In this document: positions 26,101 through 38,127 of the stretch, piece after piece
Position numbering within the stretch: position 1 is the stretch's first letter
How the letters are laid out: each line of letters starts with the position of its first letter
Source of the DNA: Proteromonas lacertae
Lineage: Eukaryota > Sar > Bigyra > Opalinata > Proteromonadidae
Direction: 5' to 3'
Assembly (NCBI GenBank): GCA_002245135.1
Contig: NGBS01000335.1
Coordinates: forward strand, 1 to 56,080
Length of the DNA stretch: 56,080 nt
Notes under the pieces: model-generated
Told to the model about the DNA's origin: nothing
The model's database searches: none
What the model saw: the letters and a program-made list of their open reading frames with translations, nothing else
Translations under genes and position numbers: made by a program

Positions 26101-28958
26101 CTATAACTAAAATATCTACAATTGATCAATACTACAATAGAACAGATGAAATATGTATGAGATATTATTTTAATGGATATTTACAACCAAAAGAGAAATG
26201 TTTAAATTTCACAATACCAATTGAGCATAAATTCCAACCAACTCTTCCTCCACCTCCATTAATATCATCAGATTTACCATACTACCATGTGGAAGTTAAT
26301 AAAAAAATTGAAGAAATATTTACTGAATCAATTTCTGCTGTTCAAACTGTAAATGAACAAGCTAAAGAATTGAATTTCAAACCCTCAATAAAGAATCACA
26401 TAAAGATCGAAAATACTATTACAAGGAGTAAAGAGAATGATGTTAATTCGCTTCCATATGCTTCCTCATCAACCACTGAAGCTTTTAAAGATACTATGAA
26501 GAAAATTAAGGATGGTATAATTTCATTTACAGAAACTCATTCAATAAAAATGGAAGAATATAAAATGCCAGAAATAGAAAGTGTGACAAAAATAGATTTT
26601 GGTAATAATGAATTGAATTTACATTATTCATCATTTAATGATGGAGGAAGATTATTATTAGAAGAAAAAGATGATGGATATTCGATGAGATTATTTGGTG
26701 ATTTGAATCATGTGGAGATTAAAAATGTAGAAATAAATATATATATGAAAGGTAATACAAATGAGATAATAATAAAAGAATGTGGTGTATTTGGTTCATT
26801 AAATAATTCTATATTGAAAAATATAAAACTAAGATTCTATAATGATATTAGATTTGATTGTAAAGATAAGTCTGCATCTAATGGATTATTGAGTGGTAAA
26901 AGTGAAAATGTGACACTTGAGAATATTGAGATAGAATTCTATAAAGATAATATAAGAACCATAGCAATAGAAAATAAAGCTTCAAATATATTTGGAATGA
27001 TAGTTGGTGAAGGAAATGATATTAGAATGATAAATTGTAATGTATTTGGTGATATAATGACAGTGATAAATAATGGAAATAAGAAGGATGATGATGATGA
27101 TAGCTATGTGTTTGGTGGATTAATAGGAAAATGTGAAGGAAATTGTGAAATAGATCAAATCATATATTCAAGTGAATAATATTCTATTGTATCAAAATAT
27201 GATATTTGGTGGCATAGTTGGTTCATTGAATGATGAAAAGTGTAATGAAGATAAGTGATTCATTTGTGTATATTGAAGATGGTTTAAGAATAGGTGTAGA
27301 TCAAAATCAAGATGAATTTGTCTATGGAAGTTTTATTGGAGATACAAAGAAATGTAAAGAAGTTGTAATAGATAATAGTTGGACAATCTTTATAACAATG
27401 GGAATAGAAATAAATACAACAACAACCAATTTTGGTGGAATGATAGGAAGAATAGGTGAAATTAGTGGTGAAAATACTATAACCATAACAAATTCTTCAA
27501 TGCAAATGCCTATTGGTCATAATACATTTAAATTTATGAATGGAGATAAAATTAATGAAAAACCAAACATTGGTTATATATTTGGAAGTGAAACTAATAT
27601 CAAGAGTATTTATATGCATCATACAATGGCTTATGTAGAATCATGTAATCCAAATTCTAATTGTATATCTCCTCAAATGTCTTATCAACCATCTGGAAAA
27701 TATCCAAGTAAATCTAGTAGAAGAATATTAACTCCAACAGAATATAATTATTGTAGTGGTTCTGGAGCACTACCTAATAATATCTTTGCAACTCTAGAGG
27801 GACAAGGAAATGACTTTTGTAATTCATTAGATAAAACAACATGTGAAGGATATAATGGAATATGTTATGATGCATATTCTTTTAGTCCATGTAAATTACC
27901 AAAACAAAAGAATGAATTGATATTATCCAAAGATCCGATATACATATCAAAGAGTAAAAAATGTACGAAGAGTTGTAAAGGACATGGAGTGTGTGTATAT
28001 GGAGAATGTCGATGTTTTCCAGGTTTTACTTCGTTTGATTGTAAATTAAGAACATGTCCATATGGAAGTCCAATTTCTAATCCATCAAATGAATATGAGA
28101 AAGATAATAGATTATATTATGAATGTTCCAATCAGGGAAAATGTAATAGAGAGAGTGGATTGTGTGAATGTTTTAATGGATTTGAAGGAAATGCTTGTCA
28201 AAGAACAAAATGTCCAAATGAATGTAATAATCATGGAGTTTGTATGACATTAAGTGAAGCTATACTATTGAAAGATAATAATGATTATGATGTTAAATAT
28301 TTGAAGAAATATGAAAAATGGGATAAAGAATCAATTCAAGTATGTGTTTGTGATAAAGAATATCAAGGAGTTGATTGTTCAATGCGAAAATGTCCTTATG
28401 GTTATGTTGCTGATAGTGAATGTGATTCTTTACCACAAAGTGAAATAACAATTACATATAAACCAAAAACCCAATTTGATAGTAATTATAACAAAATTTA
28501 TGTGAAATATACAGATCCATTTGGTAGAATATGGTTTACAAAAATATTCGGTATAAACAAAAGAGAAGAATGGTTAAATGCTTTAGGATCTTTACCTCCA
28601 GATACGATATCAATAGATGAAGTGAAAATGGAAGATGAAAATGAAGAAATTAAAATATCTATTGCATTTTCCAAGCATCAAACAGGAAGACAATATCCAT
28701 TAGAAATAATCGGAAGTAAAGAAATGAAAGAGATTGTTGAATTACAAGATAAAGTGAATGGATATTATCATTGGATAAATCCAAATTTGAGTGGAATACT
28801 TGATACAGATAATGCAGAATTGAGATATGAAATGGATTATACTCAAAGATCTGTAGAATGCTAGTAATAATGGAATTTGTAATACAAAGAGTGGAATATG
28901 TAATTGCTTTGATGGATATAAAGGAATTGCTTGTTCAGAAGTTGATGAAGTATTTTAA
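20168..28958 (+). pseudogene. Giant surface protein, frame-slipping C-terminal half (GLUG-like and EGF modules)
   Basis: Direct continuation of the 11107-20167 gene: after the in-frame TGA at 20165 the same frame runs on for 190 codons. The protein text then continues across about nine frame changes, at or near 20741, 21060, 21964, 22433, 23611, 24410, 27177, 27255 and 28862; eight of nine move +1. Modules: discoidin/PA14-like sequence to 21350, sushi-like Cys unit near 21400, putative-Ig units, two long paralogous GLUG-like blocks (22000-23600 and 24400-25900; shared text such as SGLLFGEVK and YSFIDxNE), FGGLIGK/FGGIVGSLN repeats near 27110-27230, and EGF units from 27960 (CKGHGVCVYGECRCFPGF) to a last one at 28862-28950. 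It ends at TAA 28956-28958 with no membrane anchor. Alignment of paralogous blocks across several slips keeps equal length, pointing to single extra bases rather than large losses. Causes could be decay after the TGA, assembly errors, or recoding. Confidence 0.7.
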
Positions 28959-29105
28959 ACCTACTTAATTATTATGAATTCTTGAATTAATTACTCTTTT
29001 TGAGTTATATATCACATATTTATTTGTTTAATTTCATAATCATCTTTATTATTTAAAATAAAAGAAATTACACTCAAGCCGAGTATTTTTGAATAATATA
29101 AAATA

Positions 29106-29959
29106 ATGAGATTCGAGGCAAATAATCGTTATTTTATTTTATTGATAATGTTTATTGTTGTATCTGCTATTTTACTGTATCTGCTATCACCCAGAGAAAA
29201 AGTTGAATATAGTGAGGTAATTCAATGTAAAATAAGAAGAAGAAATAGGATTGAAAATAAATATATGTGGAATAATGGTAATTTCATTGATTTAGGTGCA
29301 AATAATGGAGATTCCTTGATTTGGTTCTACAATTTACATATGCCTTATTTGAAGTATTTTGTTACCATATCCGAGAAGAACCACTAACATTACAAAGAAT
29401 TTTAATACTTTCATATTTGAAGCAAACCCAAATTTATGTGATACAATTCTTAGAACAGTTGAATTCATTAAAGCAACACACTGAATTAGTCAATTTTAAA
29501 ATATTTTGTCCAGTTATAGTAAGTACATATGAAGGAGTAGAAAAGATGACAATAGATGAAAATGATTACGCTTCATCGAAGTATTATGATACAAATAGCA
29601 ACATTAATGGAAAACGAAAAGTATACATGGTTCCTGTAATGAATTTTACCAAATTCTTAAAAGAGAATATACCACCTTATGATTTTAATGTAATGAAATT
29701 TGATGTTGAAGGTGAAGAAGATTTTATAATACCTGAATTGATGAGGACTAATTTATTATCAAAATTTGATGTATTATATTCAGAATTTCATTTGGGAGAT
29801 ACAAATAATCCTCTAAAAGAAAAAGCTCAACAAATATTCGAAGACTTTTTAAGATATAGTGCAGAGAATGGAATTGAGACATATGAAGAGAATAAAATAA
29901 GTGAATATCAATTGAGACACTATAATAGAATCTATGAAGATTTACTTGCTTGTAAATAA
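29106..29959 (+). CDS. FkbM-type methyltransferase, membrane-anchored, frame interrupted
   Basis: S-adenosylmethionine-dependent O-methyltransferase family, in relatives acting on sugars or small molecules. The N terminus has a signal-anchor helix (YFILLIMFIVVSAILLYLL), which suggests a Golgi or surface location. Then come the SAM-binding motif FIDLGANNGDS, the FIFEANPNLCDT block (third frame, near 29410), and the C-terminal hallmark FNVMKFDVEGEEDFIIPEL. Three frames are needed. The first change (near 29345-29387) could be a 22- or 25-nt intron (GTATTTTG...GAG or ...GAAG), since removing it restores the frame; the second (near 29465) has no good intron and is a +1 slip. The stop is TAA at 29957. 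It lies 150 bases after the giant surface gene on the same strand. Confidence 0.75.
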
Positions 29960-29961
29960 TA

Positions 29962-30500
29962 TTATAATTTATAAAATTGTACTAAATATTGAGTTTTATT
30001 AGACAGGTTGATTAACAATGCTTATGAAATAGATAATTGTTGAAAGCTGTAAATATAAATTATTAATCTTTATAGAAAATCCATATAATTTGATATTACT
30101 GATATATAGAGAATCTTTACATATCAATTTTCGATTGAGTTTGAATCTATTTGTTTGCGTTATTTTATTTCTTCTATACCTGCTCCACATCATAATAATT
30201 ATAAAAAGAAAAGAATGTATAAAGATATAACTCTATGCTCTGTTACGAACTAGAACATGATATGCAAAGTATGGTCTCATTCTATCTGAAGTAACAAAAA
30301 ACGAAAAAAAAATTCAAGCTGATTGAGACAGTATATAAGTTCTATTTGCAAAATAGATTGGAATTTTTATCAATTTTTCTAAAATTGAGATTATGGAAGA
30401 ATATTTAAAAGTCAAATATGGGATTAATTGGAAAGTATGCGTATATATAAATAAAATATAGGGTTTGAAAATATTAAGAGAGAGTTCAACTGCTTTGAGT
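29962..30500. repeat. Intergenic with a diverged copy of the TM-tail repeat
   Basis: Bases about 30110-30205 match 40880-40975 and the inverse of 45757-45862. On the plus strand the shared stretch encodes a hydrophobic segment with a basic stop-transfer end (INFRLSL.LFVCVIL...YLL, then KRK). Differences between the copies include synonymous changes in Cys and Leu codons, as expected for a coding membrane anchor. Unlike the other two copies, no 5S gene follows. The rest, to 30500, is AT-rich spacer before the pseudokinase gene. Confidence 0.5.
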
Positions 30501-30504
30501 ATGA

Positions 30505-33160
30505 ATGAAAGAAAATAATAGTGAAGTGTTGAAGATTTTTGATATAAGAAACATTAGAGGCTCTAATATAAAGTCATTTCTTAACAGTAATAGTTTGATG
30601 ACCGAAATGTGTCTTCCTTATATTATTCGATCAAAAATTGAAGTAAATATTACAATGCAGATGATATTCTTAGAAAGACAGTATTATTTAAAAGATTTAG
30701 AAGAGGTAATCAAGAAGAAGAAGAATTCTTTTTCAAGAAGTGATGTTTGTAGTGTAATATATAGTATCTGTGATATATTGATGATATTGAGTGAATATGA
30801 TGTAGTAGTAAAAAGTCTTAAAAGTAGTAATATTATATATGGAGAAGATGATGATATAAAAATATGTGATTTATTGGTAGATGAAGTAAGAAAAGAAGAA
30901 GATGTGAGAGTATATGATATAGCTTTTAAAAGCCCTGAAGAGTTGAATGGTTTAGAATGTAACGAGAGAAGTGTGATTTGGTCAATTGGATGTATAATGT
31001 ATGAAATGATGAATAATGAATTACCATTTAATGAAGATGATAATATGAATAAAATAAAAGAGAACATTATGAGATATATACAGTGTATTCAGGCAGTTGA
31101 TGATAATTTAACTAAAAATGTATTAGATAGAATGCTTGAAGTGAGAAATGAAGATAGATTGAGTTTAAAAGAGTTATACAAAGAAATGCTAAAAATTGTT
31201 GAAATATCCAAAGATGAAGAAAAGAATTTGATGATATGTAAAGAAAGAAAAGAATTATTATTAAATAATGATAAGATAATTATTACACTTCCAATAATAT
31301 ATCCATCCGATTATTATGTTAAAAACAATAAACATGAAAAAATGGATAGTATAATATTGATAATTGTTATTTATTTAAATAGAAATCGGAGATGATTTGA
31401 TGAGTATATACAATAATCAATCAAATGATAAAGTCTTATCAACACTATTAATGATGAAATTATGGAAAGGAGATTATAATTCAATAGAAAAGAAAATGAA
31501 ATTTCAAATTGATCATAAATGTCAAGAAAGAAAAGAACAATATTTAGATAAAATTATATTTAATATTGATGGGTGTAATGATAAAGAAGGATTATCAGTG
31601 AATTCTAAAAGTATATGTTTCTGTGAAGAAGGAATGAATTATTTTTTCAGATTATTGAAGTTAATAAATCCAAGAAAACTCTCGTTTTGTATAATCATTA
31701 CTTTTATTTATTTAGATGGTGTTAGTATTCCTAGTGCATCATCAATCCATGTTTGGAATATATTTTTATCAATTATCAAGCCTACAAGAATTAGATATGT
31801 CACATTGTAATCTTACATATTATTTTATTGAATCATTTATTGAATCAATTGAATATATGAAGTTAAAATATCTAAATCTTCAATGTATAGTTTATTCTTG
31901 TTATATGTTATATATTATATATTGAAATAGATAATGCTTTTAGTTTGAAGGGGTTAGAACTTTTAATTCCATATTTAGGTTTATTAATTAACAAAGATAA
32001 TGAGTTGATTATTAGAGAGATGAATTTAGATGATGAATCGATGATTTTATTATCTTCAGAGTTATATAAATATCCAAATCTTAAGAAAATAGATGTCAAA
32101 GAAAATAATAATATACATAGAAATGGATTAAAAGCATTATTCTCTAAATTTCCAATTTCCAATATATCATTTGATTTTAATGAAAGAAAAGATTTAATTG
32201 TTGATAAAGAGATTCCTGAGTTGATGAAATATGTAATAGAAGTAAGTTTAGGTAATAATATTATAAGTCTGAATGATGCTGAAATTGATGATGATATTTT
32301 CAAGTCATTCATTTCATTAAGATCAAGTGAATTAAGTGAAATAGAATGGTTAGATTTGAGAAGTATTATATGATATTTATATATTATTTAGATAATAAAT
32401 TAACATACAAAAGTATGGAGACATTGATAAACAATTTATCTAGTTTTTCAAAATTGAGATATATTCGTGTAGATGGAAATGAAATAGGTTTTTTAGGAAT
32501 GAAGATATTATCTCCTCATTTACATTTATTGTTGAATGATGAAAATAGAGTAAGTTGTTCAAGTATATTAACTGTTGTTAAAAATTGAATAGAAATGTGT
32601 TTATCTTCGATTGGATTGAAGTGCTTATTGGATGGTTTAAAGAGTATTAATGGAAAGCTAAACGTTGATGTAAGTGATAATAAAATTGATTCAGCAGGAA
32701 TAGAATATTTGATGAATTACATGAATGCAAATGACAAGATTGAGAGATTATTCATTCATGGTATATATATAATATTTGATAATTAGATAATCCAATTGGT
32801 AATTTTGGATTTAAAATGTTGTTGAACAAGTTAGAAATATTAAAGGATAGTGATAATATAGTGAATTTGAATAATATCTCAATAGATGATGATAGTGTAG
32901 AGTTATTAACTGAAAAAATAGATTCTATGGGAGTATGTAAGAAAATAAATCTAAATGGAAATAATAATATAAAAATGAATGGATTAAAATCAATTTGTTC
33001 CAAATCTTTAGAAGATGAAGAAAATCCATTTATAAAAATGAATTGCTCATCTTGGACAGAAGAAGAATTTAGATATTATTCAGATTATTGCGAAAAGAAA
33101 GTATTAAATTATTTTGATGATGATGATGAAATAGAGAATTGTTTTGCTTTATTTTCGTAA
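30505..33160 (+). CDS. Pseudokinase fused to RNI-type leucine-rich repeats, six tiny introns
   Basis: The N-terminal part is a protein-kinase-like fold without a recognisable Gly-rich loop. The catalytic loop reads VVVKSLKSSNIIYG in place of HRDLKxxN, and the Mg site reads KICDLL in place of DFG. SPEEL and VIWSIGCIMYEM retain the C-lobe shape, so it is probably catalytically dead. From about 31650 it becomes ribonuclease-inhibitor-like LRRs (LQELDMSHCNL, LKYLNLQ, VDVSDNKIDSAGIEYL). Six introns explain almost all frame changes: 31349-31382, 31689-31715, 31885-31930, 32363-32391, 32554-32592 and 32761-32786. Splicing restores perfect LRRs, for example LKYLNLQYNAFSLKGLELL and RLFIHDNPIGNFGFKMLL. 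One +1 slip in a T-run near 31760 is not an intron. Start ATG 30505, stop TAA 33158. Probable role is intracellular scaffolding or regulation. Confidence 0.75.
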
Positions 33161-33325
33161 TATGTTATTGAAACTGCTGCTGTTGCTATTTATACTTTTT
33201 TTCATAGTAGAATTATTAAATTACTTAAATATATTAGATATTTGAAAAGAAAATTATAAATACTTATTATGATTTAAATTATAATAATAATAATTATTAT
33301 TCCAGGGGTTATATAAATCGTTCAT

Positions 33326-34336
33326 CATACAAGATGTCCAGCTGGTTTCTATTGTCCAGGAGGTGATATTTTAGTAAATATAACATGTACAGTTGGTTAT
33401 TATTGTGTAGAAGGATTAGAAAATCCAGAAATATGTCCAAAAGGATTCTATTGTCCTTCAGGAAGTGGTAGATCTTACAAACCGTGTCCAATCGGTACAA
33501 TCGGAACAAGAGAAGGTTTAACCTCACAAACAGATTGTGATAATTGTCCATCCAGTTATTATTGTTCAGTAGAGAATAGTACAACTACAACAGGAAAATG
33601 TCATGCTGGTTCTTATTGTAAAGGAAATAATGAATATTCAACACCATGTGATAATGGAACATATCAAGATGAAAGAGGTCAATCATCCTGTAAGAACTTG
33701 TCCAGCTGGTTATTACTGTTTAAAGAATACAATCAAACCAATATTATGTCCAGCAGGTTATTATTATCCTGATAATACAAAGAATCCATATACATTCCCA
33801 TGTTCGATAGGTAAATATTCAGATGTAGAAGGATTGAAATTCAGAAGATCAATGTAAGAAGTGTTTACCTGGTTATGCATGTACAGTTAAAGGATTAAGT
33901 TATCCAAATGAATTATGTGGTGAAGGTCATTACTGTTAAGAAGGTGCTCAAATAACAACTCCAACAGATGGTGTAACAGGTGGTAATTGTGCAGCTGGTT
34001 TTGTATGTCATAGAGGTTCATCTGTTCCAAATCCATCAAACTCCAGTAGTTATGGTGAAGCCTTGTCCAAAAGGTCATTATTGTCCAGCAGGTTGTGGAT
34101 TTGCTTATGAAGGAGGAATAACAGATCCAGAACCTTGTCCTTTATACATTTTGTAATGAAACTGGTATTGCTTATGATATAGATTCCCCATGTCCTACTG
34201 GCTATTATTGCGAAGAAGTTGCTGATGAATTAATATATGTCCAGAAGGTTAATATTGTTCAGAAAGATCAGTTAATCAAAATCTTACCTGAAAAGAATGA
34301 AGAATGTGTATATATCGAAATTCAAGAGAGAAATTA
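33326..34336 (+). pseudogene. Cys-rich GCC2/GCC3-like extracellular protein fragment
   Basis: Encodes repeated CPAGYYC-type units (CPAGFYCPGG, CPKGFYCPSG, CPAGYYCLKN, CPKGHYCPAG), the ephrin-receptor/GCC2-GCC3-like repeat of large surface proteins. A linker reads PCPIGTIGTREGLTSQTDC. There is no start codon or signal peptide: the frame begins abruptly at about 33326. The text changes frame several times (near 33690, 33850, 34060, 34140 and 34240) and has in-frame TAA codons where Gln or Tyr would fit (C-TAA-EGAQ near 33937). I read it as the decaying piece of a long surface protein. Confidence 0.65.
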
Positions 34337-34339
34337 GTT

Positions 34340-34780
34340 CAAATTTATAATTTTATTTTCTTTTTCTTACATATTGGATATATTAACTATTTTCAATTCT
34401 CATATATACTATTTATTAGACTAATCTAAGATATTGTGGTAATTATTTCATTCTTTCTATTCATTCAAATTGTTTATTTGGTGATGATGAAAGGTAGAGT
34501 ATCATAACACCTAAACAAAAAAAATAACTGAAAATTTGTTAAAAAAAATAACTTTGTATTCTTTTCCTTCCATATTAACAATATCAAATGGACTCAGTAT
34601 AATATTATTTAAATCAAGTAATATACATACAATTTCACTAAGTTTATCAAAATGCAATAACTGAACATAACTCAATTTTTTTGATATTTATAAGTAAAGA
34701 AATATACTGAACATTTGAATTCTATTTTCTTCTTTTTCTTCTATCACTAACTAGTTATATCTAGTTGTTTATAATTGTAG
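34340..34780. other. Intergenic, no gene seen
   Basis: AT-rich spacer with homopolymer A and T runs between the Cys-rich pseudogene and the NTPase gene. No domain-like frame on either strand. Confidence 0.5.
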
Positions 34781-34785
34781 GACAT

Positions 34786-36011
34786 ATGCATGTTGAAATA
34801 ATAGATAAGATATTGAAGTGTGATTATTCTGACTGAACAATTTAGTGGTGATGTAAGGTATTTAAATAATCCTTTTTTTATTAAAAGAGAATGTTATACA
34901 AAAATTTACAATAAAATAAAGGAATATATGGCATTAAAGCATGGAATCCAAAAGAATTTCCTAGTTTATGGTAATAGTGGTATAGGTAAAACGTCTTTTT
35001 GCTTATATTTATGTAAAGAACTTCAGTATTTCAATGATGTTCAAGTAATATTCAGAAATTCTACTAACACATATTATTACAAAAGAGTAGGTGAGAATAG
35101 GTATAATGATGATGGAAATCTTCCAGAAAGACAGGTAAATAACAATAATCAAAAATCAATAATAATATGCGATGATATTCCAATTTCCAGAAGATGAGTA
35201 TAGTGAAGATGATGTGGTTATACTAGTGAGTGGTATGAAGTTGGAAAACTATAAAGTAATGCGTAGCAAGAGAGCTCCAATCCAGTTCAGTTTATTACCT
35301 TTCAATAATATAGAATTTGAATTATATAAAGGTTTTTTAATAACTACAGCAATGGAAATTGATCCTAATTATAAAGAAAAATATGGAGGAATTCCTGGTT
35401 TATTTCACATCAATCTTGAAGAAAAAATTAATGAATATAAAATGATTGATGTTTATGGTGGTATTCCTGCTAAATATAATGAATATATATATATTTATGA
35501 TGTTAAGAATGAGTTTGAAATTCCTCAGAAATTGAAGTTTATCTCAAATTATATTGAAGAGATGGTATCAAAGAAAATAATTATAGATGAAAACAATTAT
35601 AATATTTATCTTGCTCTTTTAACAGAAATAATTGAAGGAAAAAATGAAAAATAGGTTCAGAAAGGTGGATGGTATTATGAACATTTGGTATTATATCTGA
35701 AATCTTGTAATATTGAATCAAAAATAACTGAAGAATCACAATTGGATGGAATAGATAGAAGAAATTTACCATTATTCATTAATTGTTCATTTCAATCTAA
35801 TTTTCCATGTGTCGATGCAATAGAGATTAATAGAAAGTGTATAAATGGAATACAAGTAACTGTATCTGACCAACATAGCACTAAAGAATCTGTAAGTATT
35901 TTATTCAATGTGATATTTAAAGAAACATATAGAAAGAGAAAAGAAATCATCATAGCAATGTTTCAGAATAGAGAAATAGATGAACTTTCTGAAACTCTTT
36001 ATTATTTTGGA
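34786..36011 (+). CDS. RHS/Crinkler-type P-loop NTPase module (first part of a longer gene), interrupted
   Basis: The P-loop superfamily shared by trypanosome RHS and Crinkler-type proteins. Order seen: FFIKRECYTKIYNKI (the conserved V-R-x-x-Y lead-in), Walker A YGNSGIGKTSFCLYL, Walker B-like SIIICDD, VVILVSG (sensor-like S-P position), KYGGIPGLF (the GGVPR position), and NFPCVDAIEI...GIQVTVSDQHSTKE, the C-terminal nuclease-like end of the family. A possible start is ATG 34786. The module has about three interruptions that introns do not explain, so this half may be decayed or recoded; I do not list them. At 36012 a 35-nt intron joins it in frame to the next ORF. Confidence in the family is high from motif order; function in the cell is unknown. 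Confidence 0.65.
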
Positions 36012-36046
36012 GTATATTAATTATCTAGTTTTTTATATTTTTATAG
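36012..36046 (+). other. Predicted 35-nt intron
   Basis: GTATAT...TTATAG. Removing it joins the codon GGA at 36009 to TAT at 36047 and carries the NTPase frame directly into the zinc-ribbon ORF, ignoring the TAA inside. Its size and ends match the introns of the pseudokinase-LRR gene. Confidence 0.6.
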
Positions 36047-38096
36047 TATACACCATCTTCAATGATAGATCAAGCATTAAATATCCATATGAATAAAGTA
36101 AATGAATATCTACAAACTGAGTGGGAATTAAGATTTGGATTTAAAATACCTTTTTCATACAAATTATTCACAGATGCTAGTACAAATATTGATAATTGTG
36201 TAATAAGAATTATCAAATCAATAACAATAGAAAATATGAATAAAATCTTTGATAAAGATGAATTAGAAGATATTATTAAAGATATTGAATTTGTACCTAC
36301 TGAATTGAAAATTATCAATACTTACTATAATAAAGAAGAATTACAAGCATTAAAACAGATTAAAGCAAAGTGGGAAGATCCTGGAGTTAATAAAGTTAAT
36401 ATTACCACAAAAGATAAAAAAAAAATATCCAAAGAAATATTAGAATTTGAAGATAATAAAACAAAATGGGAAGAATATCAAAAAATAATAAACAGAAAAC
36501 CATTTGAAAATTATGAGAATAATAATGTTAAAATTATAATAAAAAAGAAAGTAGAGAAATTAATATTTGATGCAAAAGATTATGCTTATGACTGTTTTAT
36601 TCAGAATGAAATAGATAATGATATAAATAAAAAAAGAAGGTCAAATATAAAAGAAAGATGTGAGATAAGAAGAAATATAATGAAAAAGAATAAGGATATT
36701 ATTACAAAAATAATAAAAGAAGAAGTTCAAAAGGTGGAAAGTGATGATGAGTTAATTAATAAATACCTTAATGAAGATTATAATCCCAGATTTGTAATTA
36801 CAATGATAAGTCATAAATATGATGTGGCAATGAATATAGAAGATAGTTTTGAATTTAGTCAATATGGTGAAAATTTAAAAGGAAAAATGTCAAAATACAT
36901 AGAATATATTTATCCATCATATAATTCATTTGAAGATGATGAAAAAAAGAGAATAATGACAAACAAATTCAAAAGAGTGGAACAAGCTAATGAAATTATA
37001 TCATATATCGAATTAGAGAGAAGAAGAATAAACGATCTGACATTAAATGTTGGTAATATATATTATGAAGATGATAAGAAGAAAAAACTTGAATTTAATG
37101 AAGAAGAGTTAGGTATAACGAATGATTTGATAGAAGAATTAAAAAGTAATCAAAAAATGAAAAGGTTTTTGGATTCTAATTTTATATATTTAAATCCATC
37201 AAATATGATATGTAGATCATATAAAGAAGGTTTAGATAAGTTAAATGTGATTTTAAGTAATTATATTTCTCCAACAGCATTCTATACTCCAGATGGACAA
37301 AGAAGAAACTATTATGATTGTAGAAAGGATAATACAAAACCAATTCTAAGTCCATATTTATTGATTGAATTAGAAAATGAAAATAAAATAAATATTACCA
37401 TTAGAGATAAATTAGATCCTGATAATTTTGCATATGATAATTTGTGTGACTTAATTTTAAAAGCAAAAGATTATAAAGATGAAGTTTATAATGTTAAAGA
37501 AATTTTAACTTGTCCATATTGTTATGAGAATAATATAACGATAATTCCAAGAGAATGTGAATATATAAATGATTTTGACAATAGAAAATCATTTTATTGT
37601 TATTATTGTAAAATGAATGTATCATGCATACCTAAATTAGATGCTAAAGGTAAAACCGAATTGAGATATGTAGATGGTGGTGTTAATATATTATATAATA
37701 ATGAACTGAAAGAAAGTTATAAATACCGTGATGATATTCCACCTCCTCCTCACAATGCTACATCATCTTTTTCCTCTTCTGACGATGAAATTGAAACTGA
37801 AGATAATAATAATAATGCAGTTACTGATTCTCTTAAAAGAAAGTGGAAAGGAACAGATGTGGAGAAGGGGACAAAGAAAAGTAAGTATGATAATAATAGA
37901 TACGAAGCTTTTGCTCCTCTTCCTCCTTCTGATAATATTTCTAGTAAAATGGAAAGTGAAAGTGATGAAGATGATTATGAAAAGTATTTTTCTAGGAGTA
38001 ACTCTGCTAGTGTCTATCCTCCAAATAAGAAAATTAAAACTACTTACAATTTTCTTCAAACATTACAACTAAAACCACCACCATTCAAGAGAAATA
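36047..38096 (+). CDS. Charged protein with zinc ribbon and nuclear-signal-like tail (middle of the NTPase gene)
   Basis: About 680 residues without a recognised family. The first 350 residues are highly charged and helical, partly coiled-coil-like (KAKWEDPGVNKVN, EEYQKIINRKPFENYE). A CPYC...YCYYC arrangement near residues 485-518 (LTCPYCYENN, FYCYYCKMN) resembles a zinc ribbon. The tail from 560 is disordered and acidic, with PPPPH, KRKWKGTDVEKGTKKSK and PPNKKIK, which look like nuclear localisation signals. The frame is clean. An ATG at 36062 could start it alone, but the frame also reads through a 35-nt intron from the NTPase module upstream and a 31-nt intron to the NTPase downstream. I favour one long gene; separate proteins remain possible. 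Confidence 0.6.
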
Positions 38097-38127
38097 GTAT
38101 ATAATAAATTTATATATAATAAAATAG
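38097..38127 (+). other. Predicted 31-nt intron
   Basis: GTATATAATAAA...AAAATAG. Splicing forms an AGT codon across the junction and links RNS to FDYLQYMFSSQQ in the next ORF, in frame and bypassing two TAA codons. It is consistent with the other tiny introns here. Confidence 0.6.

Noticed and set aside
29071-29080. CACTCAAGCC as a shared promoter motif (inverse at 7654)
   Set aside because: Only two occurrences at very different distances from start codons; too weak to annotate.
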